DNA of 64,000 bases from Actinomycetospora sp. NBRC 106378 (GTDB taxonomy: Bacteria; Actinomycetota; Actinomycetes; Mycobacteriales; Pseudonocardiaceae). Where the stretch lies: positions 62,001-126,000 of the forward strand of contig NZ_BSTT01000008.1 in NCBI RefSeq assembly GCF_030269685.1, in the 5' to 3' direction. Below are positions 33,152 through 40,914 of this stretch, one piece after another. The position numbers and the translations under genes were made by a program. Numbering within the stretch: position 1 is the first letter of the stretch; the number at the start of each line of letters is the position of its first letter. The notes under the pieces are model-generated. The model made no database searches and was not told where the DNA came from. It saw nothing but the letters and a program-made list of their open reading frames with translations.

Positions 33152-34105
33152 GTGGACGGACAGCAGCCGATCATGATCTTCGGACGGATCACCCGCGGTG
33201 ACGGCGGGCCCCTCCCGGGTGCGGCGCTGACCCTGTGCGATCTCGCGGGTGACCAGCTCGACCGCACGGTGGCCGACGACGCCGGCGACTACCGCCTCAC
33301 GCCGTCGAACGGCGGCACCTACCTCGTCATCTGCTCGTCGTCGACGCACCAGCCGAAGGCCTCGCTGGTCGCGGTGTCCGACCGCCCGCTGCGCCACGAC
33401 GTGTCGCTCTCCGGGGGCGGCGCGTCCCTCGAGGGCACCGTGGGGGCCTCGCGGGACGGCGCGCTCGCCGGTTCCGCCGGGGTGGTGCTGACGCTGACGG
33501 ACGTGCGCGGCACCGTCGTCGCCGTCGCCCGGTCGAACGCCGACGGCGGCTACCGGTTCGCCGACCTGGACGAGGGCACCTACACGCTGACCGCCGCCGC
33601 ACCCGACACCACGCCGGTCGCCGAGACCGTGCAGATCCCGGGCGAGGGCCGCGTCACCCGCGACATCGCCCTGGTCAGCCAACTCCGGCTGTCCGGCGTC
33701 GTGCGCTCGGCCTCGGGCGGCCGCCCGGTCGCCGAGGCGCTGGCCACCCTGGTCGGGGCCGACGGCAACGTCGTGGGCGCCGCCGTCACCGGCGAGGACG
33801 GCAGCTTCGACTTCCCGGAGGTCGCCCCCGGGACCTACACGATCACGGCCAGCGGGTACGCCCCCGTCGCCAGCGAGATCGAGGTCGGGGCCGGGCAGCC
33901 CTCCGAGGTCACCCTCACGCTCACCCCGCCCGCGCTCGGCCCCGACGACGACGGCCCCGCCGAGACCACCCGGTCGTTCTCCGGGGAGGACTTCGGCGCC
34001 GACGCCGTGCCCGCGGGGGCCTACTCGAACGGCCACAACGGGCGGCACGCCACCGGCGACCTCTACTCCGACCGCGGCTTCGACGCCGACGGCGGGCGGC
34101 CGTGA
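33152..34105 (+). CDS. Soluble protein made of three carboxypeptidase-regulatory-like domains
   Basis: 317 aa from GTG 33152 with GAGGAG eight bases upstream. Residues about 9-85, 88-172 and 174-256 are three beta-sandwich repeats with the pattern GxxxxxDGxPxxGAxLTLxD, DxxGxYRL and GTYxxT. A Gly/Asp/Asn-rich tail follows. There is no signal peptide or membrane helix, so the protein is cytoplasmic, unlike most Cna-B or carboxypeptidase-regulatory proteins. Each domain aligns with the corresponding tail domain of the MFS exporter at 3969-6680 (compare YLVICSSSTHQPKASLVAV with YVVVANPSTFKPHAELVTL). Its stop overlaps the next start (GTGA). I infer a trans-acting version of the transporter tail; no biochemical role is known. 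Confidence 0.85.
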   Translation: MDGQQPIMIFGRITRGDGGPLPGAALTLCDLAGDQLDRTVADDAGDYRLTPSNGGTYLVICSSSTHQPKASLVAVSDRPLRHDVSLSGGGASLEGTVGASRDGALAGSAGVVLTLTDVRGTVVAVARSNADGGYRFADLDEGTYTLTAAAPDTTPVAETVQIPGEGRVTRDIALVSQLRLSGVVRSASGGRPVAEALATLVGADGNVVGAAVTGEDGSFDFPEVAPGTYTITASGYAPVASEIEVGAGQPSEVTLTLTPPALGPDDDGPAETTRSFSGEDFGADAVPAGAYSNGHNGRHATGDLYSDRGFDADGGRP

Positions 34106-34920
34106 CCGCCACGCGGTCGGGGACCCAGCGGGTGGCGGGGGTCGCCGTCACCAGTGACGGCTGGCCGGTGCCCTTCGCCGTCGTCACCGTGATCGACGCC
34201 GCCGGTCAGCAGATCGGCGGCACGACGGTGGACGACGACGGACGGTTCGCGCTCGACGGCCTACCCGCCGGCCCCTGCACCGTGATCACCTCCGCAGTCG
34301 GCCACACCCCCTCTGCTCGTCCGGTCGCCGGGCCGGCGTCGGGGAGCCTCGGCCGGGTGGTGCTCACCCGCACCGGCGCCCTGGAACTCCCGGCCCCCGG
34401 GCGCTGGGAGATCGACCCGGTGCACTCCCGCATCGCGGCCTCGGCGTTCCACCTGGGGATCACGAAGGTGCACGGCCGGTTGCGCCGCTTCACCGGCGCG
34501 ATCGACATGGGTCCGACCCTCGAGAGCTCGCGGGTCACGGCGGCGATCGAGTCCGGCAGCGTCGACACCGACGACGAGCAGCGCGACGAGCACCTGCGCG
34601 CGGCCGACTTCCTCGACGTCCTGCGCTTCGGCGAGATCCGCTTCTCCTCGACGGAGATCCTCCGGCACACGGCCGACCACTGGACGATGGTGGGCGACCT
34701 CGAGCTCAAGGGCGTCCGGAGTCGCGTCGCCCTCGACGTCATCTACCACGGGGCCGGTCCCGACCTCTGGGGCGGCGAACGCGCCGGGTTCTCGGCGACC
34801 ACCCAGCTCTCCCGGGACGACTTCGACATCTCGTGGAACCAGTCGGTGATCGCCGGCATCTTCGCGATCGGCCGCACCCTGCGGATCGAGATCGACATCG
34901 AGGCGGTCCGGGTCAGCTAG
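34102..34920 (+). CDS. YceI-family protein with an N-terminal carboxypeptidase-regulatory-like domain
   Basis: 272 aa from GTG 34102, coupled to the previous gene. Residues about 8-90 repeat the beta-sandwich module (DGWPVPFAVVTVIDAAGQQI, then DDDGRFALDGLPAGP). Residues about 98-272 are a YceI domain: WEIDPVHSRIAASAFHLGIT, then VHGRLRRFTGAIDM, LELKGVRSRVALDVIYHG and a C-terminal strand ending RTLRIEIDIEAV. YceI proteins form lipocalin-like barrels that bind isoprenoid or other lipids. No signal peptide is present. The combination suggests a lipid carrier linked to the module-bearing transporters, but this is inference. Confidence 0.85.
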   Translation: MTATRSGTQRVAGVAVTSDGWPVPFAVVTVIDAAGQQIGGTTVDDDGRFALDGLPAGPCTVITSAVGHTPSARPVAGPASGSLGRVVLTRTGALELPAPGRWEIDPVHSRIAASAFHLGITKVHGRLRRFTGAIDMGPTLESSRVTAAIESGSVDTDDEQRDEHLRAADFLDVLRFGEIRFSSTEILRHTADHWTMVGDLELKGVRSRVALDVIYHGAGPDLWGGERAGFSATTQLSRDDFDISWNQSVIAGIFAIGRTLRIEIDIEAVRVS

Positions 34921-34954
34921 GTCGCGCCGGCCCCGGGCCCGGCCCGGGTCCGTC

Positions 34955-35106
34955 TTGTCGCGGCCTCCTGCCCACCCCGGTGTGCCTTGTCGCGGCCTCC
35001 TGCCCACCCCGGTCTGCCTTGTCGCGGCCTCCTGCCCACCCCGGTCTGCCTTGTCGTTCTGATTCACAACGACAGGGCGGACGGTCCGGGTGGATTCCCC
35101 GCGACA
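34955..35106. repeat. Nested inverted-repeat element A with a 32-bp tandem repeat
   Basis: TTGTCG-type boxes start at 34955, 34987, 35019 and 35051, each exactly 32 bp apart; the first three repeat units are near identical (TTGTCGCGGCCTCC... then TGCCCACCCCGG...). The fourth begins an inner hairpin (TGTCGTT, nine-base loop, AACGACA at 35068-35074). Inverted boxes CGACA follow at 35070 and 35102, again 32 bp apart, the last within CCGCGACA. The region downstream of the YceI gene has no protein-coding frame. Confidence 0.9.
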
Positions 35107-35136
35107 GGGTGACCTGACGGCCGGTCACGGGCGCAC

Positions 35137-35204
35137 GGACCGCCCGGGCCGACCCGGGCCCCCCGGCCGGACCGCCCGGGCCGACGCGGACCGCCCGGGC
35201 CGAC
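35137..35204. repeat. Three copies of a 17-bp GC-rich repeat
   Basis: GGACCGCCCGGGCCGAC occurs at 35137-35153, 35169-35185 and 35188-35204, between nested elements A and B. It contains the palindromic core GCCCGGGC. No coding potential was seen, and together with elements A and B it fills the 555-base gap between the YceI gene and the AbiEi-like gene. Confidence 0.8.
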
Positions 35205-35216
35205 CCGGGTCCGTCG

Positions 35217-35348
35217 TGTCGCGGCGTCCTGCCCACCAGACCCGACCCGGGTCCGCCTTGTCGCGGCCTCCTGCCCACTCCGGTCTGCCTTGTCGTTCTG
35301 ATTCACAACGACAGGGCCGATGCCACGGGTGGGCTCCCCGCGACAAGG
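35217..35348. repeat. Nested inverted-repeat element B
   Basis: The outer stem pairs CCTTGTCGCGG (35256-35266) with CCGCGACAAGG (35338-35348), a perfect 11 bp. The inner stem pairs TGTCGTT (35291-35297) with AACGACA (35307-35313) around a nine-base loop CTGATTCAC. Direct boxes are at 35258 and 35290, inverted boxes at 35309 and 35341, all 32 bp apart. An extra degenerate TGTCGCGG box is at 35217. It ends about 130 bases before the AbiEi-like gene start. Confidence 0.9.
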
Positions 35349-35475
35349 TCCCTCGACTGCTCGCTGGGCCGTTCGGACGGTCGGTTGTCCACATCCGCGC
35401 GCGAGAGAGCGGGTTGTCCACATCGGCACCCCGGGACGTGGCCGCGCGACGGAACTCGTCGACATCCTCGGCGCC

Positions 35476-36357
35476 ATGTCCTGGTTCGAACCCCGGCCCG
35501 GCGACGGCGGGCTCCTCCGTCGCAGCGCGCTGATCCGCGTCGAGGACCCCACCCTCGTCGACAAGGCCCTCCGTCGGAAGCAGGTCGTCCGCGTGCACCG
35601 CGGGATCTACAAGGAGGGCGAACCGCCCGACGACCGGGAACGCGCGTGGGCCGCGTGCGCGACCGTCGGCGGCTGCGTGGCCGTTGCGAGCCACCGGACG
35701 GCGGCACGCGTCCTCGGCCTCGAGGTGCCCGCGGGCGGCCCCGACGAGGTGACGATCCCCCGCTGCGAACGCCGCCCGCACCGCGCCGATCTGCGGTTCC
35801 ACACCTCGGTCCTCGCCGCGGAGGACGTCCTCGACCTGGACGGGCTCCGGGTCACGACCGTCGCGCGCACGCTCGTCGACCTGGCTCGCACGGAGGAGGA
35901 GTACCGGGCCGTGTGGGCGATGGAGCGCGCTCTGTTCCGCAGCCGCGTCACGCGGGAGGAACTGGACGACGCGATCCGGCGCTGCCGTGGCACGCCGGGT
36001 GTCCTCCGGGCCCGCCGTCTGGTCGCGGCCGCGCGACCGCTGTCCGGTTCGCCGCTCGAGACCGCCGGACGGCTCGCCCTCGTCGAGGACGGACTTGAGG
36101 AACCCGAGGTCCAGATGCCGGTCACTCGCGCCGACGGCAAGAACGCCTACGTCGACCTCGCCTATCGCCGTCAACGCCAGGGCTTCGAGTTCGACGGGCG
36201 CTCCGAGCACGGGATGGAGATGGCCGTCTTCGAGGACCGCGACCGTGAGAACCAGATCCTCCTGCGGGACCTGACGATCTACCGGTTCTCCTGGTTCGAC
36301 GTCTTCCGACGACGCGCGCAGTACCTCCGCACGGTCCGCGGCGCGATCGGGGCGTGA
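35476..36357 (+). CDS. AbiEi/DUF559-like protein (type IV antitoxin-like N-terminus)
   Basis: 293 aa, ATG 35476. The N-terminus (RRSALIRVEDPTLVDKALRR then KQVVRVHRGIYK) resembles the winged-helix of AbiEi-type antitoxins. The C-terminal part has the DUF559/restriction-endonuclease-like pattern: DLAYRRQRQGFEFDGRSEHG, then DRDRENQILLRDLTIYRFSW. Proteins of this architecture are numerous in actinobacteria with no proven function. The gene is bracketed by nested repeat elements B (upstream) and C (13 bases downstream), a layout that hints at a self-contained mobile or regulatory unit. No AbiEii toxin is adjacent. Confidence 0.75.
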   Translation: MSWFEPRPGDGGLLRRSALIRVEDPTLVDKALRRKQVVRVHRGIYKEGEPPDDRERAWAACATVGGCVAVASHRTAARVLGLEVPAGGPDEVTIPRCERRPHRADLRFHTSVLAAEDVLDLDGLRVTTVARTLVDLARTEEEYRAVWAMERALFRSRVTREELDDAIRRCRGTPGVLRARRLVAAARPLSGSPLETAGRLALVEDGLEEPEVQMPVTRADGKNAYVDLAYRRQRQGFEFDGRSEHGMEMAVFEDRDRENQILLRDLTIYRFSWFDVFRRRAQYLRTVRGAIGA

Positions 36358-36369
36358 CCAGCGTGCCGG

Positions 36370-36460
36370 CTTGTCGCGGCCCGCTTCCGATCCGGGCCGC
36401 CCTTGTCGTTGTGGATCAGAACGACAAGTCCAGGAGGGGACGCCGGAAGACCGCGACAAG
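36370..36460. repeat. Nested inverted-repeat element C
   Basis: Outer stem CTTGTCGCGG (36370-36379) with CCGCGACAAG (36451-36460); inner stem CTTGTCGTT (36402-36410) with AACGACAAG (36420-36428) around GTGGATCAG. TTGTCG boxes at 36371 and 36403 and CGACAA boxes at 36422 and 36454 keep the 32-bp spacing seen in elements A and B, although the intervening sequence differs. It lies between the stop of the AbiEi-like gene and the stop of the DUF1275 gene. Confidence 0.9.
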
Positions 36461-36490
36461 GCACACGAGGTGCCCGGACGAGGTGCGCCC

Positions 36491-37558
36491 CTACGCCAGG
36501 ACCACGTCGTGCTCGACCGACTCCCCCGCCACCGTCACGACCACGGCGCGCGGCCGGGCGGTGTCCCCGCCCGTGCGGTGCGGAGTGCAGATGAGGACGA
36601 ACTCCCCGGCCTCGGTTGGGCGCAGGTCGAACGTCCCGTCCGGCTCGGTGTGCACACGGGCGACCTGCCGCCCCTCCATGTCGACCAGGGCGACGACCGC
36701 GGGGCTCGGGCCGCCCGTCCCGTCGACGACCCGCCCCGTGAGCCGTCCGATCCCGTCCGCCGGCGCCTCGTCGACGACGTGGTGCTCCTCGACGGTGGCC
36801 TCCGCGTCGGGCACCTCGGTCTGCGGGTCCGGCGCGAACTCCGGCTCCCCCGCGACCAGCCCGCCGTGGTTGGCCCGGGTGACCAGCGCCATCAGCCCGA
36901 TGGCGAGCGCCACGAGCAGGACCGGCACGACGAACGCGAGGTCGGGCTCCACCCGGGCGACCACGCCGTTGCCCGCGGCGGCCACCACGATGATCGCGAT
37001 GCGCAGCGGCGAGTTCCAGTTCCAGGTGAAGGGCTTGTGCAGCTCGACGAGGCTGGACACCCAGTTCGTGACGGTTCCGGACAGGAAGCTGGTCGGCGTC
37101 CCGGCCGGGCCGACGTAGCGCATCGCCGCGGCCTGGATGCCCATCGCGAGGCCGGCCCCGAGGACCAGGATCACCACGCGCGGCTGGGCGAGCGCCTCGT
37201 CGTCGACGGTGTAGAAGAAGGCGCCCACCGCGACGAGCAGCGCGAGCTCGACCGTCAACGCGACCCCGACGGCGTTGCGCCACGGCAACCGGCGCATCGC
37301 CACGCCGCACACCAGGGTCCCGACGACCAGGCCGCTGCAGTACCCCGTGATCGCGACGACGTTGTCGAGGGCCTGGTACCAGTCCCCCTGGCCGACCCCG
37401 AGTCCCAGGAGGACGAGGTTGCCGGTCATGGTCGAGGCGAAGACCTCGTTGAACGCGAAGAACGTGACGACGTCGATGGCGCCTGCTGCGGCCGTCAGCA
37501 CGATGGTGACCGCGCTGAGCAGCCCAGGCCGTCGCTCCGGATGGTCGAAACCGGTCAT
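36491..37558 (-). CDS. DUF1275 (YoaK-type) membrane protein with C-terminal carboxypeptidase-regulatory-like domain, copy 1
   Basis: 355 aa, ATG 37558. Residues about 12-235 are a DUF1275 domain with six or seven helices: TAAAGAIDVVTFFAFNEVFA, STMTGNLVLLGLGVGQGDW, and AAAMRYVGPAGTPTSFLSGT with VTNWVSSLVEL. Residues about 267-355 form the beta-sandwich module (GRVVDGTGGPSPAVVALVDM, then EGRQVARVHTEPDGTFDL and GEFVLICTPH). DUF1275 proteins are of unknown function. The second copy lies upstream on the same strand, and both share a promoter-proximal dyad. Confidence 0.88.
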   Translation of the reverse strand: MTGFDHPERRPGLLSAVTIVLTAAAGAIDVVTFFAFNEVFASTMTGNLVLLGLGVGQGDWYQALDNVVAITGYCSGLVVGTLVCGVAMRRLPWRNAVGVALTVELALLVAVGAFFYTVDDEALAQPRVVILVLGAGLAMGIQAAAMRYVGPAGTPTSFLSGTVTNWVSSLVELHKPFTWNWNSPLRIAIIVVAAAGNGVVARVEPDLAFVVPVLLVALAIGLMALVTRANHGGLVAGEPEFAPDPQTEVPDAEATVEEHHVVDEAPADGIGRLTGRVVDGTGGPSPAVVALVDMEGRQVARVHTEPDGTFDLRPTEAGEFVLICTPHRTGGDTARPRAVVVTVAGESVEHDVVLA

Positions 37559-37603
37559 ACCGGTTCCATTCCCCGGACGGCGCCCCTCCAGATCGCGTCA
37601 GAC

Positions 37604-37618
37604 CGTGACGAGCATCAT
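37604..37618 (-). promoter_or_regulatory. TGACG dyad upstream of DUF1275 copy 1
   Basis: The 15-mer CGTGACGAGCATCAT (plus-strand reading) lies 46 bases before the start of copy 1. It matches 14 of 15 bases of the element before copy 2, and its core is the dyad TGACG-AG-CRTCA. Conserved position and sequence in otherwise different intergenic DNA suggest a shared operator or promoter element. Confidence 0.55.
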
Positions 37619-37650
37619 TGCATTGCGCACGACCGGACCAGGTGGACCAC

Positions 37651-38724
37651 TCAGGCCTGGGCCCCGACCACGACGTCGTGGGTGACCGGGCTGCCGTCCA
37701 CGGCCACCACGACCGCCCGCGGGCGGGCGGCGCGCCCGCCCATCCGGTGCGGCGTACAGATCAGGACGAACTCGCCGGCCTCCGGGGGCTGGACGTCGAA
37801 CCGGCCGTCGGGCTCGGTGTGCACCCGCGTCACCTGACGGCCCTCCATGTCGACCAGCGTCACGGCGGCCGGGCTCGCCGCTCCTGCCGGGTCCATCACC
37901 CGGCCACTGACCCGGCCGATCGCCTCGAGCTGCTCGTCCGCCGGAGCCTCGTCGGCGGGTGCGTCGGCGTCGGGCACCTCGGTCCGCGGGTCCGGGGCGA
38001 ACTCGGGCTCGCCGGCCACCAGCCCGCCGTGGTTCGCCCGGGTCACCACCGCCATCCCGACGATGGCGACGAGGACGAGCAGCACGGGAACGGCGAACGC
38101 CAGATCGGGCACCTGGGCCTGGATCACGGCGTTGCCCGCCGCGGCCACCACGATCGCGGCGATCCGCAGCGGCGAGTTCCAACCCCACCTGAACGGCTTG
38201 TGCAGCTCCACGAGGCTCGACACCCAGTTGGTGACCGTGCCCGAGAGGAAGCTCGTCGGCGTGCCGGCCGGACCGATGTAGCGCATCGCCGCCGCCTGGA
38301 TCCCCATCGCGAGCCCCGACCCGACGACGAGCACGATGACCCGCCACTGCGCGATCGCCGCGTCGTCGTCGACGCCCCACCAGAAGATCCCGACGGCGAT
38401 GAGCAGCGCGAGCTCCACGGTGAGGGCGATGCCGACCGCGTTGCGCCACGGCAACCGGCGCATCGCCACCCCGCAGACCAGGGTCCCGACGACGAGCCCG
38501 CCGCAGTAGCCGCCCATGGCACAGACGTTGTCGATCACCTGGGACCACTCGCCCTGGCCCACCCCGAGACCGAGGAGGACCAGGTTGCCCGTCATGGTGG
38601 AGGCGAAGACCTGGTTGAAGGCGAAGAACGTCACGACGTCGATGGCCCCGGCCGCCGCCGTCAGCACCACCGTGACGGTGCCGAGCAGGCGAGGCATGCG
38701 CTCTGGATGGTCGAATCCGGTCAC
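37651..38724 (-). CDS. DUF1275 membrane protein with C-terminal carboxypeptidase-regulatory-like domain, copy 2
   Basis: 357 aa, ATG 38724. It is a tandem duplicate of copy 1: the N-terminal motif TAAAGAIDVVTFFAFNQVFA and AMRYIGPAGTPTSFLSGTVT are almost the same, and the tail (GRVMDPAGAASPAAVTLVDM, EGRQVTRVHTEPDGRFDV, GEFVLICTPHRMGG) is as conserved as the membrane part. Conservation of the tail argues that the soluble domain matters for function. The linker between the two parts (about residues 235-267) is acidic and variable. Confidence 0.88.
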   Translation of the reverse strand: MTGFDHPERMPRLLGTVTVVLTAAAGAIDVVTFFAFNQVFASTMTGNLVLLGLGVGQGEWSQVIDNVCAMGGYCGGLVVGTLVCGVAMRRLPWRNAVGIALTVELALLIAVGIFWWGVDDDAAIAQWRVIVLVVGSGLAMGIQAAAMRYIGPAGTPTSFLSGTVTNWVSSLVELHKPFRWGWNSPLRIAAIVVAAAGNAVIQAQVPDLAFAVPVLLVLVAIVGMAVVTRANHGGLVAGEPEFAPDPRTEVPDADAPADEAPADEQLEAIGRVSGRVMDPAGAASPAAVTLVDMEGRQVTRVHTEPDGRFDVQPPEAGEFVLICTPHRMGGRAARPRAVVVAVDGSPVTHDVVVGAQA

Positions 38725-38771
38725 GGTTCATGACGGTCCCGAATGCTCTTTACCAACGGGTTACCTACGGC

Positions 38772-38786
38772 CGTGACGAGCGTCAT
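38772..38786 (-). promoter_or_regulatory. TGACG dyad upstream of DUF1275 copy 2
   Basis: CGTGACGAGCGTCAT (plus-strand reading), 48 bases before the start of copy 2, contains the perfect dyad TGACG-AG-CGTCA. The matching element before copy 1 lies at nearly the same distance from its start. Confidence 0.55.
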
Positions 38787-38805
38787 GGAGTAGGGCGCAA
38801 CCCGC

Positions 38806-40839
38806 TCAGCGCCGGCCGAGCACCAGGTCCACGTCGACGGGGCCGCCGTTCACCGAGACCTGGGTCGCCCGTGGCGCCGCCGCGTGGGCGGCGTCCTGCG
38901 GGGTCGCGATCACGAGGAAGTCGCCCGAGGACGGCGGCTCGATCCGGAACCACCCCTGGTCGTCGGCCACCGCCCGGCCCGCCTGCCGTCCGGCGTGGTC
39001 CACGAGGGTCACGACGGCGGGTGCGGGGGCGTCGTCGGGGCCGGTCACCCGGCCGCGCAGGACCCGGCCACCGCTCGGGGCACCCACCAGCGCCCCGTCG
39101 CCGTCGTCGTAGCCCGGCTGGACGGCCTCGGTGACCGCCGCGCCGTCCAGCTCGTCGGCCCCGTCGGCGGCCGGCTCGGCCGGCTCGGTGTAGGCGTACT
39201 TCCCGCCGCGCAGCAGGGAGGCGAAGGCGGCCACGACGCAGCAGACGGCGGCGAAGACGAGGGCGAAGGTGAGGCCGTCGGCGAAGGGCCCCGAGATCAG
39301 CTGCGGGAAGAACGAGCGACCCGTGAGGAAGCCCGCCTGCTCCGGGCCGACCTGCGCGAGGACCTGCGGGCCCAGCAGCGTCTGCATCGGGTTGTAGCCG
39401 AGGAGCGCGGCGAACAGCGTCGAGACGGGCGGGAGCTCGGAGATGCGCTGCGCGGCGTCGGCGGGCACCCCGTGCGCGACGAGCCCGTCGTGCAGGGCCG
39501 TCGGCAGGGTCCGGGAGAGCCCGAGGATCAGCATCGAGAAGAAGATGCCGATCGACAGGACCGTCGCTCCGTTCTGGAACGTGGAGGTCATGCCGGCGGC
39601 CGCGCCGCGCTGCCGCGGCGGGACGCTGTTCATGATCGCGGCCCGGTTGGGCGAGGAGAACAGGCCCATCGAGAGCCCGTTGACCGCGAGGATGATCGCG
39701 AACCCGACGTAGGAGAAGTCGACGGGCAGGAACTTCAGGAGCAGGAAGCTGACCGCCGCCCCGAGCATGCCGACGGTCGCGTACGCGCGGGCGCCGTGGC
39801 GGTCGGAGAGGATGCCCGAGACCGGTCCGGCGATGAGGAACCCGATGGTCAGCGGCACCATGTAGATGCCCGCCCAGAGCGGGGTCGACTCGTAGTCGTA
39901 GCCGTGCTGGGGCAGCCAGATGCCCTGCAGCCAGATGATGAGGATGAACTGCAGTCCGCCGCGGCCCAGGGCGGCGAGCAGGCTCGCGATGTTCCCGGCG
40001 GTGAAGGCCCGGATGCGGAACAACGACAGGTGGAACATGGGCTCGGCGACCCGGGTCTCGATCACCGCGAAGGCGGCGAGCACCACGACGCCGCCGATCA
40101 GGCAGCTGAGCACCAGGGGGGAGGTCCAGCCCATGACGTGCCCGCCGTAGGGCTGGATGCCGTAGGTGATGCCCATGAGCACGGCGATGAGGCCGACGGC
40201 GAAGGTGACGTTGCCCCACCAGTCGATCCGCGCCTCGTGGCGCTCGCCCACCTCGCGGAGCTTCACGTAGGCCCAGATCGTGCCGAAGACGCCGATCGGG
40301 ACGCTGACCACGAACACGAGGTGCCAGGCGAGCGGGGCGAGGACGCCGCCGACGATGAGACCGATGAAGGAGCCGGCGATCGCGGCGACGGAGTTGATGC
40401 CGAGCGCGAGGCCGCGCTGATGGGTCGGGAACGCGTCGGTGAGGATCGCCGTGGAGTTGGCGAGCAGCAGCGCGCCGCCGATGCCCTGCAGCACGCGCAT
40501 CACGATCAGCCAGATCGCCCCCGCGTCACCGTGCATCCACGTGACGGCGAGCAGCACCGAGAAGAGCGTGAAGACCGCGAACCCGAGGTTGTACATGCGG
40601 GTGCGGCCGTACATGTCGCCGATGCGCCCGAAGCTGACGACGAGGACCGCCGTCACCACGAGGTAGCCCATGATCAGCCACAGCAGGTAGCTGATGTTGG
40701 ACGGCGCGAGCGGGTCGATGTCGATGCCCCGGAAGATGTCGGGCAGCGCGATGAGCAGGATCGACATGTTGATCGTCACGATCAGCACGCCGAGGGTGGT
40801 GTTGGACAGCGCCACCCACTTGTAGCGATCGGTCGACAC
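38806..40839 (-). CDS. MFS transporter with one C-terminal carboxypeptidase-regulatory-like domain
   Basis: 677 aa from GTG 40839, with AGGGGG seven bases upstream. Residues 1 to about 540 are a 14-helix MFS protein: TLGVLIVTINMSILLIALPD in helix 1, GRIGDMYGRTRMYNLGF after helix 2, and SVAAIAGSFIGLIVGGVLAP in the motif C position. A variable acidic linker follows, then the beta-sandwich module at about 590-677 (RGRVTGPDDAPAPAVVTLVD, DDQGWFRIEPPSSGDFLVIA). It is the second MFS protein in the window with this tail, but it carries one module instead of three and its membrane part is only distantly similar to the one at 3969-6680. Probably an exporter. Confidence 0.9.
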   Translation of the reverse strand: MSTDRYKWVALSNTTLGVLIVTINMSILLIALPDIFRGIDIDPLAPSNISYLLWLIMGYLVVTAVLVVSFGRIGDMYGRTRMYNLGFAVFTLFSVLLAVTWMHGDAGAIWLIVMRVLQGIGGALLLANSTAILTDAFPTHQRGLALGINSVAAIAGSFIGLIVGGVLAPLAWHLVFVVSVPIGVFGTIWAYVKLREVGERHEARIDWWGNVTFAVGLIAVLMGITYGIQPYGGHVMGWTSPLVLSCLIGGVVVLAAFAVIETRVAEPMFHLSLFRIRAFTAGNIASLLAALGRGGLQFILIIWLQGIWLPQHGYDYESTPLWAGIYMVPLTIGFLIAGPVSGILSDRHGARAYATVGMLGAAVSFLLLKFLPVDFSYVGFAIILAVNGLSMGLFSSPNRAAIMNSVPPRQRGAAAGMTSTFQNGATVLSIGIFFSMLILGLSRTLPTALHDGLVAHGVPADAAQRISELPPVSTLFAALLGYNPMQTLLGPQVLAQVGPEQAGFLTGRSFFPQLISGPFADGLTFALVFAAVCCVVAAFASLLRGGKYAYTEPAEPAADGADELDGAAVTEAVQPGYDDGDGALVGAPSGGRVLRGRVTGPDDAPAPAVVTLVDHAGRQAGRAVADDQGWFRIEPPSSGDFLVIATPQDAAHAAAPRATQVSVNGGPVDVDLVLGRR

Positions 40840-40914
40840 GCCGGGACCCCCTGTCGTTAGCCTATGCAAACAGACTGTACCCGCGCGTCGACCCGTGAAG
40901 CGCGGGCGAGGAGG

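Noticed and set aside
34955..35110. A CRISPR array, because of a regular 32-bp period
   Set aside because: The period is filled entirely by repeat sequence with no distinct spacers, there are only three units, and no cas gene is nearby. Elements B and C show it is a palindromic site family.
35476..35500. A tRNA-like GGTTCGAACC T-loop word
   Set aside because: It lies inside the AbiEi-like gene, with no acceptor stem or anticodon arm around it.
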